Below are positions 15,678 through 25,149 of a stretch of DNA of 64,000 nt, in pieces. A program made the translations under genes and the position numbers. Every line of letters starts with the position of its first letter. Position 1 is the stretch's first letter. This DNA is from Pseudorhodoplanes sp049324435. GTDB lineage: Bacteria; Pseudomonadota; Alphaproteobacteria; Rhizobiales; Xanthobacteraceae. Where the stretch lies: NCBI GenBank assembly GCA_049324435.1, contig JBMOOQ010000028.1:62001-126000 (forward strand), given 5' to 3'. A model generated the notes under the pieces. It did not search any database and was not told the DNA's origin. It was given only the letters and a program-made list of their open reading frames with translations.

Positions 15678-18128
15678 ATGGGTCGTCGCGCGTTCGTTGG
15701 TGCGGTGCTGCTTGTGATGGCGTCGCCGGCTGTTCTCGCGCAGAGCCGGGATCAGACTCTGTGTGCAGGCGAAACCGGCACGGCTGAAAGCCGTATCGCC
15801 GCATGCACCCGTGTCATTTCGTCGGGCAAGCTCAAGGATCAGGCGCTCGCCGAGGTCTACCGCTTCCGCGGCTATGAGTATCACACCCACCTGAAGAATT
15901 ATGATCGCGCCATTGCGGACTACGATCAATCCATCAGGCTCAATCCGAAGTCGGCATATGCCTTTAACGGCCGCGGCAACTCCTGGCGCGCCAAGGGCCA
16001 GAACGACCGCGCGCTCGACGACTATACGACTGCAATTCGTCTTGATTCCAAATACGTCACCGCATTGCTCGCACGCGGCGATCTGTTGCACGACCGCGAG
16101 GATTATAACGGCGCGATTTCCGATTACAGCACTGCAATTCGTATCGACGGCAAGAATCCGTCTGCATTCATCAGCCGCGGCAATTCGTATGCAAAGCGCG
16201 GCGACTTCGATCGCGCCCTGAACGACTACAGCGAAGCGCTCAGGCTCAAGCCTGGCGATATCGATGCGCTGGTTGCGCGCGGCAGCGCCTATGTCGATCG
16301 CAAGGATTTTGATCGCGGACTTGCCGATCTGAATGAGGCAATTCGTCTCGACCCAAAATCGTCGGATGCGTTCTTCAAACGCGGGTATCTGTTCGGAGAA
16401 AAGAAGGATTATGACCGCGCCATCGCCGATTACACCACGGTGCTGAAGCTGGATAACGGCGAGAACAGCGCAGCGCTTCATAATCGCGGTTCGGCGCATT
16501 ATGAGAAGAAGAACTATGACAAGGCGATCGCCGATTTCAGCGCAGCCCTGAAGTTAGTGCCCAATGATTTCGATACCATTCGTGCCCGTGGCGATGCCTA
16601 TTACATGATAAACGACTATGATCGTGCGATCGCCGACTATACCGAATCGCTGCGGATCAAGCCGGATCAGATGGCGGTGATTCGGGCGCGCGGCAACGTG
16701 CTTTTCGACAAACGCGATTTTGACCGCGCACTTGAACAATATCTCCAGGCGCTGAAGATGGATCCGAAAGATGCGGAGAACGTCACCCGGCGCGGCAGTA
16801 TCTTTTATGCGCGAAAGAAGTTCGACGAGGCGCTTGCAGATTTCGATGAGGCGCTGCGTCTCGATCCGTCGCTTGTGATTGCGATCAATTATCGAGGCAT
16901 TACGCATTATGCCAGGAAGGAATACGACCTGGCGCTTGCCGATTTCAACGAAGCGTTGCGTCTCGATCCGGAAAACGCCGGGATATTGAGCAATCGCGGC
17001 GAGGTTCTGAACGCCAAGCGCGAATTCGATCGAGCGCTGGACGACCTCAATCAGGCGATCGCACTCGACGCCACGCATGGCCAGGCGTTCAGCCATCGGG
17101 GTATTGCCTATCTCGGCAAGGGCGATCTGCGTCGGGCGCTCGCGGATCTGAACGAGGGTGTGCGCCTCGCGCCGGACGACCCTTATGTTTTCAGCAAACG
17201 TGGGGATTATTACCGGTCTCAGGGCGATTTGAGACGTGCGCTTGCCGATTACGATTCCGCGCTGCGGATCGATCCGCTGCTGAATGAGGCGCTTGAGGGC
17301 CGCGAGATCGCAACCGGCCAGGCCGACAAGACGGCGGCGTTATCGCCGGGACCGGCGCAGGCGGCAAAGCCGGACACCGTACAGGGCCTTTTGTCCGCAC
17401 CGGCGTCGTCGGGACGACGGGTCGCACTGGTAATGGGTAACAGTGCGTATCGGCATGTCCCTTCGCTCGACAATCCGGTCATCGATGCGCGAGTCATGCG
17501 TGACACGCTGACGAAACTCGGTTTCGAGGTGGTTTATGGCGAAAATCTCGACAAGCGTTCGATGGGACGTCACATCGGCGAATTCGGTGCGATCGTCCGC
17601 GAGGCCGAGGCCGCTATCGTTTATTTCGCCGGACACGGCTCGACCTTTGGAGACGTGCCCTATGTCGTTCCGGTCGATTCAAAATACGAAAAGCTGTCCG
17701 ACATCCCGGCCGAACTCATTCAGGTGGAATCGCTAGTCAGCGAATTGCGCCGCGCCAAGGGCGTCCGTCTGGTCATTCTCGATGCGTGCCGGGATAACCA
17801 GCGCGAGATCGAATTGCGCCGGCAGGATGCGGCGGCGAAAGGCGGCGCCACGCGCGGCGGCAATATCAGCCGTGGTCTGGCGCGTTTGCAAAATCCCGAT
17901 GGTCTGATCGTGGTCTATTCGACGCAGCATCTGACCACCGCCGCGGACGGTGCGCCTGGCGGCAACAGTCCTTTCACCGGCGCGCTGGCCAGACATCTCG
18001 TCACACCCGGCCTTGACATCAAGGATGCATTGTTTCGCACAGCGAGCGACGTCGTGAAGCAATCCGGCGGCGCACAGCGCCCGGAGATCGCAATATCGCT
18101 GTTCGAGCCCTTTGTGCTCGCGCAATAG
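15678..18128 (+). CDS. Secreted TPR-repeat protein with C-terminal caspase-like (C14) domain
   Basis: 816 residues. A signal peptide ends SPAVLAQ at about residue 22. It is followed by about 14-15 tandem 34-residue TPR units (about 50-555; recurring YDRAIADY and EALRLDP elements), a short linker and a peptidase C14 domain (about 578-816). The domain begins GRRVALVMGNSAY and has catalytic His653 (YFAGHGS) and Cys704 (LDACRDN), both present. Bacterial caspase homologues of this type cleave after basic residues in known cases; the role here is unknown, but the signal peptide points to the periplasm. The start has a strong GGGAGGGG site. It is the first gene of the rho-mnmE accessory block. Confidence 0.85.
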   Translation: MGRRAFVGAVLLVMASPAVLAQSRDQTLCAGETGTAESRIAACTRVISSGKLKDQALAEVYRFRGYEYHTHLKNYDRAIADYDQSIRLNPKSAYAFNGRGNSWRAKGQNDRALDDYTTAIRLDSKYVTALLARGDLLHDREDYNGAISDYSTAIRIDGKNPSAFISRGNSYAKRGDFDRALNDYSEALRLKPGDIDALVARGSAYVDRKDFDRGLADLNEAIRLDPKSSDAFFKRGYLFGEKKDYDRAIADYTTVLKLDNGENSAALHNRGSAHYEKKNYDKAIADFSAALKLVPNDFDTIRARGDAYYMINDYDRAIADYTESLRIKPDQMAVIRARGNVLFDKRDFDRALEQYLQALKMDPKDAENVTRRGSIFYARKKFDEALADFDEALRLDPSLVIAINYRGITHYARKEYDLALADFNEALRLDPENAGILSNRGEVLNAKREFDRALDDLNQAIALDATHGQAFSHRGIAYLGKGDLRRALADLNEGVRLAPDDPYVFSKRGDYYRSQGDLRRALADYDSALRIDPLLNEALEGREIATGQADKTAALSPGPAQAAKPDTVQGLLSAPASSGRRVALVMGNSAYRHVPSLDNPVIDARVMRDTLTKLGFEVVYGENLDKRSMGRHIGEFGAIVREAEAAIVYFAGHGSTFGDVPYVVPVDSKYEKLSDIPAELIQVESLVSELRRAKGVRLVILDACRDNQREIELRRQDAAAKGGATRGGNISRGLARLQNPDGLIVVYSTQHLTTAADGAPGGNSPFTGALARHLVTPGLDIKDALFRTASDVVKQSGGAQRPEIAISLFEPFVLAQ

Positions 18129-18287
18129 AACTCGTTTCACAGCGGAAGGCCGTGATGCGCTCAAAATATGGGCGGCACTGACTCAAATTCGTGCGCCAGA
18201 TCAAGGTCATCACTAACGCTTTTGCAAGGTGATGCATGCGATGCCGGCCTCATTCGATGATGGCCGGTCGTCGATATGGAATGTTCT

Positions 18288-20609
18288 ATGACCCAGCGGT
18301 TTCGGAAGCCGGCGATCTGGCTTGCACTGCCTTCGTTCCTCACAGCGATGCTGGCGCTTGGCGCTTGCGATACGTTGGGCTGGTGGGCCGGTGTCGGAGC
18401 CGCCGCTATCGGTGCGCTGATCGTCGGCTGGTTTGCTGAAATCCGGATTTCGGCTCTGGTTGACGGTCTGGTCCGTATCGCGAGCGGCGATCGTTTCGCT
18501 GAGTTGCCCGACGCGGTCGGTGACGGCAGTGTGCAGCGGTTCGGCGAGGCCGCAGACGCCATGCGTGCGGCGCTGAGCCGGGCCGAGACTCTCTCCATCG
18601 ACCGGGATCGGCGCATCACCGAATCGCGCCTGCATCATGCCGGCCGGCTTTTTATTACCCAGCGGTTCCAGTCCGCGATCGGTGATGTCACCGCAGCCTT
18701 CACTGCGGCCGGCGAACAGATACGTGTCACCGCAGCCAATCTCACGGTCCGCAACCGCGATATGACGGAGCGTGCAGCCAGCGCGGCGCAATCGGCCGAA
18801 GCTGCGGCCATCGATGCGGCCAAGGTTGCGGAGGCGGCGCGGGAAGTGAGGGAGGTCGTCCTGCGCTCGACCGGACATGTGGCCGCGGCGCGAAGCGCCA
18901 CCGAGCGCACGATCGAGGAATTGCGCCGTGCCGACGGCACAGTCCACACCCTGTACGATGCCGCTCAGCGCATCGACCGGGTCATCACGCTCATCCAGTC
19001 GATTGCCGGCCAGACATCGCTGCTCGCACTAAACGCCACCATCGAGGCGGCCCGCGCCGGCGAGGCCGGGCGCGGCTTTGCCGTCGTTGCAAGCGAGGTC
19101 AAGGAGCTGGCCAACCAGACAGCTGGCGCTACCAAGGACATTCGTGCCCAGATTGCCGACATCCAGAATGCGGTAAAGGAGACCGCGGCTGCGATCGAAG
19201 CCGTGAATATCAGCGTCGAAGCGACGAGTGCGGTCAACCGCGATCTCACTGCGATCCTGGAGCGCCAGCTCGCCGGCCTCGATCATATCGGTGACGAGGC
19301 GAACCGGGTGGCAAACACGGTGTCACTGGCACTGCCCGACATCCAGTCCGCGATCTGCGACGTGGCGCAGGCCGGCGAAACCGTCCTTGGAACGGCGGAC
19401 GATCTGGCACTGCGCTCGCAGGCGCTGGTCGAATCGATCGGGGGTTATTTCAAGGAGCTGGATCACGGCGCCATCCGTGTCGGAATCCTGCATTCGCTGT
19501 CCGGCACGCTGACGGGCGCCGAGCGGCCGCTGCAGGAGCTGCTGGTGATGCTGATCGAACAGCTCAATGCGTCGGGTGGCCTGCTGAACCGGCCGATCGA
19601 AGCAATCATCGCCGATCCGGGTTCGGAGCCGCATCGCTATGCCGAACATGCCGAAGCGATGCTGACCGAGCACCAGGCCACGGTCATATTCGGATGCTGG
19701 AGCTCGGCGTCGCGGCACGCCGTGCTGCCGGTGCTACAACGTCATGGCGGCCTGTTGTTCTATCCCAGTCAATACGAGGGCGAGGAGCAGTCGCCGCATG
19801 TGTTCTACACCGGCGCGACTCCACGACAGCAGGCCTTGCCGGCGGTCGAGTATCTGCTCGACCGGGGCCGCCGGCACTTCATTCTGATCGGTACGGACTA
19901 CGTGTATCCGCGGACAACGAACGCGATCCTGCGGGCATTTCTTGCGTCGCGCGGCGTGCCGGATTCGCAGATCATGGAGCTCTATGTCCCGTTCGGCGAA
20001 CGGCTCTGGCGTCAGACAATTGAGCGAATCGCGACATTCGGCGGACGCGGCAACACCGCCATCGTGTCGACCATCTCCGGCGATTCCAACGTGCATTTCT
20101 TCCGAGAATATGCACGGCAGGGGCTGTCGCCTGCCCTGCTGCCGGTCATGACACTATCGATCGGAGAACGCGAATTGTCGTCGCTCGCGGACGTGCCGAT
20201 GGACGGTCATCTTGCAAGCTGGAGCTATTTCGGTGCGATCGACCATCCGGCGAACCGAGCGTTTATTGACGAATGGCGAGCCTATGCGGGCGACGATGCG
20301 GCGATGCCGAACGATGCGATGGAGGCCACGCTGATCGGTTTCCGCATGTGGGTCGCGGCGGTGGAACGGGCCGGCACGACCGAGCTGGCGGCGGTACGGA
20401 CCGCGATGGCCGGCATGGATTTCGCCGCACCGAGCGGGTTCACCGTGCGCATGGACGAGGAAACCCAGCATCTGCACAAGCCCGCCTTTGTCGGCCGCTT
20501 CACTGCGGCGGGCAGCATCGTTCCGGTCTGGTCGAGTGCCGGGCTCGTGCCGCCGGAGCCGTGGAGTCCGTGGCTGAAACGGGCCGGCGAGATGCGGCTG
20601 GCGTCGTAA
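18288..20609 (+). CDS. Chemoreceptor signalling domain fused to a UrtA/AmiC-like amide-binding domain
   Basis: 773 residues with an unusual domain order. Two N-terminal transmembrane helices (about 8-50) lead to a HAMP-like and coiled-coil stretch, the methyl-accepting chemotaxis signalling hairpin (about 235-285; tip LALNATIEAARAGEAGRGFAVVASEVKELA), and then a type-1 periplasmic-binding fold (about 395-770) of the urea/short-amide family (UrtA, FmdD, AmiC). That domain shows FGCWSSASRHAVLPV, YPSQYEGEEQSPHVFYTGA and NDAMEATLIGFRMW. Because the binding domain follows the cytoplasmic MCP tip with no further membrane span, it should be cytosolic, as in AmiC. The start at 18288 has GGA 7 bases upstream; ATG 18276 would add four residues. 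No che genes are nearby. Confidence 0.82.
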   Translation: MTQRFRKPAIWLALPSFLTAMLALGACDTLGWWAGVGAAAIGALIVGWFAEIRISALVDGLVRIASGDRFAELPDAVGDGSVQRFGEAADAMRAALSRAETLSIDRDRRITESRLHHAGRLFITQRFQSAIGDVTAAFTAAGEQIRVTAANLTVRNRDMTERAASAAQSAEAAAIDAAKVAEAAREVREVVLRSTGHVAAARSATERTIEELRRADGTVHTLYDAAQRIDRVITLIQSIAGQTSLLALNATIEAARAGEAGRGFAVVASEVKELANQTAGATKDIRAQIADIQNAVKETAAAIEAVNISVEATSAVNRDLTAILERQLAGLDHIGDEANRVANTVSLALPDIQSAICDVAQAGETVLGTADDLALRSQALVESIGGYFKELDHGAIRVGILHSLSGTLTGAERPLQELLVMLIEQLNASGGLLNRPIEAIIADPGSEPHRYAEHAEAMLTEHQATVIFGCWSSASRHAVLPVLQRHGGLLFYPSQYEGEEQSPHVFYTGATPRQQALPAVEYLLDRGRRHFILIGTDYVYPRTTNAILRAFLASRGVPDSQIMELYVPFGERLWRQTIERIATFGGRGNTAIVSTISGDSNVHFFREYARQGLSPALLPVMTLSIGERELSSLADVPMDGHLASWSYFGAIDHPANRAFIDEWRAYAGDDAAMPNDAMEATLIGFRMWVAAVERAGTTELAAVRTAMAGMDFAAPSGFTVRMDEETQHLHKPAFVGRFTAAGSIVPVWSSAGLVPPEPWSPWLKRAGEMRLAS

Positions 20610-20617
20610 CGGAAAGA

Positions 20618-22162
20618 TTACGGCCAGAAGCTCCGTTGCACGCGGACGGTCGCGCTCCACACGCCCTGATCCTGGATCGGGTAAAGACCCGGTGCGAGGC
20701 CGGTGCCGTTCGGATTGCCGGCTCCGGCCGGGATCGTGCCCTCGCCGGCAAATGCGGTATTGATCCGCGAGTAACCGACCTCCAGACCGATTTCGAGATT
20801 GGCCATCGGGCTCCATAGCGTCCGCGACGCGAGGCGCCAGGCCGACCAATCGGGATCGCAATTGCGCACCGTGAAGGCGGTCGCGGCCGAACCGCCAAGC
20901 GCGCAGCGTGGTCCGAGGCTTGCGATCTGCGCCTTCGCCGCGCCGCTGTAGCTGATGTCGAGATAGCCGAACACCACGGATGTCTTCAGGTTCGCCGCCC
21001 AGTAATGCTCGAACGCAACGGTCCCGCCGAAAGCGCGCGTGAGCTGAATGCCGTTGTGACCGTTGCCGCCGTACACCGCATCGTTGAAAGGACCGAGCGC
21101 AAGGCCGCGCGAGCCATGCAGCGCATTGTTGGCTTGGCTGAATGCGACATAGCCCGACGCGCCCTGCGCATAGGCGATGACGCCCGACAGCGTGTCGCGC
21201 GGATCCCACGGCATTTTCAGCATCAGCCCGGTGCCGACCGCCCATCCCCATGTGTCGGCCGGATGTCCGCACGCCGTGGTGTTGCACAGGCTCCCGTCGA
21301 TGACTGGCGTTGCGTAATAACCGGCGCCGACGCGATGCAGTGCGCCCTTGATTTGTGCCGCGCCCCAGCTCTGATCCAGCCGGAGATTGGCGATGATGTC
21401 GGGCACCCACTGCCCTTTGGGATCGAGAAACGGTGCGGCCGGCTGCGCGAACAGGCCGGCGCCCATCACGCCCGCCGTCGTCGTCACGGCGCTGCCGCTG
21501 CCGAGATCGATCACGCCTGCACTATGCGCGCTCTGGTCTTCCAGCGAGAGCGTGGCCTTCAGACCGTTTCCGAATTCATGCGTGTAGGCGAAGACGTTCA
21601 TGCCGGTGGTGCCGGTCGATCCGTCGAACGAGAAGGTCAGGAAGTTGTAGGCCGGACTGTCGTAGAAGGCGAAGAAGGTGTCGGCGCGGCCGATGGTGAA
21701 GCCGGCGAACTGCACGAAGGCGCGCTCGAGCGCGACCGTCACATTATTCGGTCCGGTGCCGGATTCGAAATTGCCGCCGGGATTGTTCAGCCAGTTGACG
21801 CCGAAGGCGACATAGGACCGCAGCGTGCCGTAGTCGGTCTGCGAGCGCACATCGCTCGTGAGCCGGAAGCGCGCCTGCGCTGCAAGGCTCGCGGTGTTGC
21901 GATTCATCACACCTTGCGGTGTGGTGGTTGGATAGGTGGCGCCCGCCGCGTTGTAATAGGCCTCGTAACGCACATAGCCGCCAAGCTTGATGCAGGTACC
22001 GGTGCCCGGGACGTAGTAATAGCCTGCGCCATAGTGCGTACACATGCGCACATGCTGTGCCGCACGAGCCTTCAACGGAAGATCGGCGGCGACGGCCGGA
22101 GCAGCGGTGAGCCCGACAGCCGTCATGGCAACGATCAGCGGTTTACGGTTGCGTGTCGCCAT
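20618..22162 (-). CDS. Alphaproteobacterial porin (Porin_2 family)
   Basis: 514 residues. A signal peptide (LIVAMTAVGLTAAPAVAADLP) is followed by the typical Hyphomicrobiales porin start CTHYGAGYYYVPGTGTCIKLGGYVRYEA. A 16-strand-type barrel with RADTFFAFYDSPAYNF and a terminal Phe-containing strand (VRVQRSFWP) completes it. It is a trimeric general diffusion porin of the outer membrane. ATG 22162 gives a normal signal peptide; an upstream start at 22207 adds a non-signal leader. It converges with the chemoreceptor gene (8-base gap). Confidence 0.92.
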   Translation of the reverse strand: MATRNRKPLIVAMTAVGLTAAPAVAADLPLKARAAQHVRMCTHYGAGYYYVPGTGTCIKLGGYVRYEAYYNAAGATYPTTTPQGVMNRNTASLAAQARFRLTSDVRSQTDYGTLRSYVAFGVNWLNNPGGNFESGTGPNNVTVALERAFVQFAGFTIGRADTFFAFYDSPAYNFLTFSFDGSTGTTGMNVFAYTHEFGNGLKATLSLEDQSAHSAGVIDLGSGSAVTTTAGVMGAGLFAQPAAPFLDPKGQWVPDIIANLRLDQSWGAAQIKGALHRVGAGYYATPVIDGSLCNTTACGHPADTWGWAVGTGLMLKMPWDPRDTLSGVIAYAQGASGYVAFSQANNALHGSRGLALGPFNDAVYGGNGHNGIQLTRAFGGTVAFEHYWAANLKTSVVFGYLDISYSGAAKAQIASLGPRCALGGSAATAFTVRNCDPDWSAWRLASRTLWSPMANLEIGLEVGYSRINTAFAGEGTIPAGAGNPNGTGLAPGLYPIQDQGVWSATVRVQRSFWP

Positions 22163-22232
22163 CGCCCAGCCAACTCGACCGCCATCGCAGCCGGTCAATG
22201 CGGCCAAGTAGCAGGGGGAATTGCGATTCGCG

Positions 22233-24281
22233 TCAAGCCGATGGGGCTGCGCGGCTGGCGTCGGCGTGCGCCGCGATCTCGTCGGGATTCGTCACCGGCA
22301 GGGAGCAGGTCTCGCCGATGCAGATGAAGACGGCGGGGCCGCTGGCCGCTTTCAGCTTGTTCTGCGCCGGATGGGACGGCGGCAGAGCCTCGGCCGAGGG
22401 CGCCCGCACCACCGCGCGATTGACGTAGGGCAGCGCCAGCGCGGCTTTTGTCAGCGCGTCGGCCGCCTCGCCCTCGCCGGTCACGACGATCTCGGCGAGA
22501 TTGAGCCGCATATCGATGGCGTTCATCAGCGCAACATGCATGAACAGGTTGTCGCCTCCGGCCGCCAGCACGCCCTCGATCAGCCGGTCGGCCTTGTCCC
22601 GGAATGCAAGGTCGCCGGTGAAGGCGGCGAGCCGGATCAGGTTCTGGGCGGCAACCCCGTTGGGGTTGGGCGTCGCATCATCGGAGGTCGAAGCCGGCCG
22701 CACCACCAATCCCTCGGCGTCGTCCGCAGTCAGGAAATAGGTCCCGGTCTGCGGATTGGCGTAGTGCCGGTCCAGCGCCGTCTGCCATGTCAACGCTTGT
22801 TCGAGATAGGTCCGGTCGCCGGTGGCTTCGTGGAGCGACAGTGCCGCCCGGATCATGAAGGCGAAATCCGAGGCGAGCCCTGGGTAGAGCAGCCGCCCAT
22901 CGCGCCAGGAGTGGCCCAGCCGGTCGTGGCGGATCATTTTGCGATGCACAAATTCAAAGGCCCGAGCCGCCATCGCGATCCATTCGGGTTTCCAGAAGGC
23001 ATTTCCGGCGTTGACCAGCGCCGCGATCATCAATCCGTTCCAGTCGGCCAGGATCTTGTCATCCAGCCCTGGCCGAACCCGCTTTTCGCGGTCCTTGTGC
23101 AGCATAGAACGCAGCATGGCGAGCGCAGCATCGATTTCCATGCTGCGCGGTAAGCTATTGAGTCTGTTAAGAATATTGTGACCCTCAAAATTGCCGCCTG
23201 GGGTCACGTCATAATGCTGCGCGAAAAGCGCAGCATTTTCTGGTCCAAGGGCCGCCTCGATCTCGGCCAGCGACCAGACGTAGAATTTTCCCTCCTCGCC
23301 CTCGGAGTCCGCGTCAAGGGAGGAGAAAAACGCGCCCTCAGGACTGGTCATCTCGCGCTCGAGCCAGCCGACCGTTTCCTGGGCCCGTTCGCGGTACAGC
23401 ATCTTCCCGGTTCGCTGCCAGGCCAGCGCCAGCAGATCGAGCAGCTGGGCATTGTCGTAGAGCATCTTCTCGAAATGCGGCACCAGCCACCGCTCATCGA
23501 CCGAGTAGCGCGAATAGCCGCCGCCGAGGTGGTCATAGATGCCTCCCTCGCTGATCCTTGTCAGGGTCAGGTCGACGATGTGGAAGTATCGCCCCTCCCC
23601 GGTCCGCAAACCCGCCCGCCACAAATTCTCGAACATCGCGCATTGCGGAAATTTCGGTGCGCCGCGCAGGCCTCCATTCACCGGATCCATGGCGCTGCCC
23701 AATTGCAGCCCGAGCTGATCCAGCTCCTGCCGCCCGATCGTCACCCGCTGCGGATTGCGGGCGACCTGCGATAGCCGCGCCATCAGCGCCTGCCGGTTCT
23801 GCTCGATCTTGGCTGGCTCTTCGCGGAACAGCCGCGCAACCTCTCTCAGGACGTCGACAAACGCCGGCCGGCCATAACGCGAGGTCGGCGGAAAATAGGT
23901 GCCGCCCCAGACCGGTTCGCCGGCGGGCGTGAGAAACATGGTCAGCGGCCAGCCGCCCTGCTCGCCCAGATGATGCAGCGCCTGCATGTAGATCTGGTCG
24001 ATGTCCGGCCGCTCCTCACGATCGACCTTGATGTTGACGAACAGCTCGTTCATCACCCGCGCCGTCGCCTCGTCTTCGAAGCTTTCGTGCGCCATGACGT
24101 GGCACCAGTGACAGGCGGCATAGCCGACAGAAAGCAGAATAGGTTTGTTCTTAGCTTTGGCTTCCGCCAGCGCCTCCGGACCCCACGGCCACCAGTCCAC
24201 CGGATTGTGCTTGTGCTGCAGGAGATACGGCGAGGTCTCGCGCGCGAGCCGGTTCTCGTGGGTGTTGGTTGCTGTTGGCAT
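22233..24281 (-). CDS. DUF255 thioredoxin-domain protein, YyaL/SSP411 family
   Basis: 682 residues. The N-terminal thioredoxin-like domain starts NRLARETSPYLLQHKHNPVDWWPWG and has the redox motif CHWC (57-60). The rest is an alpha/alpha-toroid of the N-acylglucosamine 2-epimerase / glucoamylase-like type (GGIYDHLGGGYSRYSVDERWLVPHFEKMLYDNAQL). It is widely conserved but its biochemical role is unsettled. The protein appears complete and cytosolic (no signal peptide). Confidence 0.9.
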   Translation of the reverse strand: MPTATNTHENRLARETSPYLLQHKHNPVDWWPWGPEALAEAKAKNKPILLSVGYAACHWCHVMAHESFEDEATARVMNELFVNIKVDREERPDIDQIYMQALHHLGEQGGWPLTMFLTPAGEPVWGGTYFPPTSRYGRPAFVDVLREVARLFREEPAKIEQNRQALMARLSQVARNPQRVTIGRQELDQLGLQLGSAMDPVNGGLRGAPKFPQCAMFENLWRAGLRTGEGRYFHIVDLTLTRISEGGIYDHLGGGYSRYSVDERWLVPHFEKMLYDNAQLLDLLALAWQRTGKMLYRERAQETVGWLEREMTSPEGAFFSSLDADSEGEEGKFYVWSLAEIEAALGPENAALFAQHYDVTPGGNFEGHNILNRLNSLPRSMEIDAALAMLRSMLHKDREKRVRPGLDDKILADWNGLMIAALVNAGNAFWKPEWIAMAARAFEFVHRKMIRHDRLGHSWRDGRLLYPGLASDFAFMIRAALSLHEATGDRTYLEQALTWQTALDRHYANPQTGTYFLTADDAEGLVVRPASTSDDATPNPNGVAAQNLIRLAAFTGDLAFRDKADRLIEGVLAAGGDNLFMHVALMNAIDMRLNLAEIVVTGEGEAADALTKAALALPYVNRAVVRAPSAEALPPSHPAQNKLKAASGPAVFICIGETCSLPVTNPDEIAAHADASRAAPSA

Positions 24282-24345
24282 GGCGGGCTCCGGTCGCTGG
24301 AAGTTGCGATCCCAACGCAGTGCCAGACGCGCGGGGTTGCGGTTA

Positions 24346-24762
24346 TCAGTCGCGGCGAAGATCGGTCAGCCCGAAATCCTTACCTTTGTATAGCAGGTCT
24401 GTCTTGCGGAGCTTCGCAAAGGCATAGGCAAAGCAATCGCCCATATTGAGGTCGGCCGGGTGGCCGCTGCGCCGGCCATAGCGGTCGAACGCGTTCAAGG
24501 CTCCGGCGGTGACGGACATATCGATGGGGATGACCGCAACCTCTGCGGCTTCAAGAAACGCGAGAATGTCCGGCAACTCGGCTTCCGCGGCGCGGCGGGT
24601 TTTCCGCGAGATCGACGCGGCAGCTTCCCATACGGCGATCGGGGACGTGACCGGAGCCCGGTCGGCATCAAGCGCTTCGGCGAGAGGCCGGGCATCGTCT
24701 TCTCCGGTCAGAATCGCAACGATTGCTGAGGCGTCAACGAACACGATCGGCCTTCGTCTCAT
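24346..24762 (-). CDS. PIN-domain toxin, VapC-like (pair 1)
   Basis: 138 residues. The PIN fold begins IVFVDASAIVAILTGE with Asp10, continues with an acidic residue in AVWEAAASI, and has the C-terminal NMGDCFAYAFAK motif, so the Mg-binding acidic residues are present. VapC toxins cut RNA. The start overlaps the antitoxin end by 29 bases (24734-24762). Antitoxin-first order and overlap fit a VapBC operon. Confidence 0.9.
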   Translation of the reverse strand: MRRRPIVFVDASAIVAILTGEDDARPLAEALDADRAPVTSPIAVWEAAASISRKTRRAAEAELPDILAFLEAAEVAVIPIDMSVTAGALNAFDRYGRRSGHPADLNMGDCFAYAFAKLRKTDLLYKGKDFGLTDLRRD

Positions 24763-24988
24763 AGAGGTCGTCGCGGAAATCCTTCGTAACGGGCCGGTCG
24801 TCCTTGATCCTTGCGCGGACGCGCTTGCGCAGATCGGCGACGCGGTCCCAGAGCGGGATGGCGCGCTTTCGTCGCCGCAACTCGTTTGAGAGAGCGAGAT
24901 GAACGGCCTCGGTCAATCCGAGCTTGGCGGTGCGTGCCAGCTCGCGGGCGAGCCGCTCAGTCTCGCGGTTGCGAACGTGAAAAGCCAT
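24734..24988 (-). CDS. VapB-like antitoxin, PSK-type (pair 1)
   Basis: 84 residues of the Rv0623/PSK-type antitoxin family (MAFHVRNRETERLARELARTAKLGLTEAVHLAL). An N-terminal DNA-binding strand-helix-helix should autoregulate the operon, and a basic C-terminus should wrap the toxin. It lies directly upstream of, and overlaps, the PIN toxin. Confidence 0.88.
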   Translation of the reverse strand: MAFHVRNRETERLARELARTAKLGLTEAVHLALSNELRRRKRAIPLWDRVADLRKRVRARIKDDRPVTKDFRDDLYETKADRVR

Positions 24989-25149
24989 GGGACAGCTCGA
25001 CAGGATAGCTCCAGCGAAAAACGTACATACGGCCGCTTCGGCGAGGGGTCAATGTGCACCCGGACGAGGCGCAGCCATTCCGATTTCGCGAAGGCCGCCT
25101 TCGCTCTTTAGGCATTGCCGCCGGTCGCGACTTGCTTCAAGTGCGACGG

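Noticed and set aside
15800..17300. Repeated DNA units as a CRISPR or satellite array
   Set aside because: The period is about 102 bases and reads as 34-residue TPR units of one protein; similarity is at protein level only.
21005..22327. 440-residue open frame on the plus strand
   Set aside because: Antisense of the porin gene, no domain.
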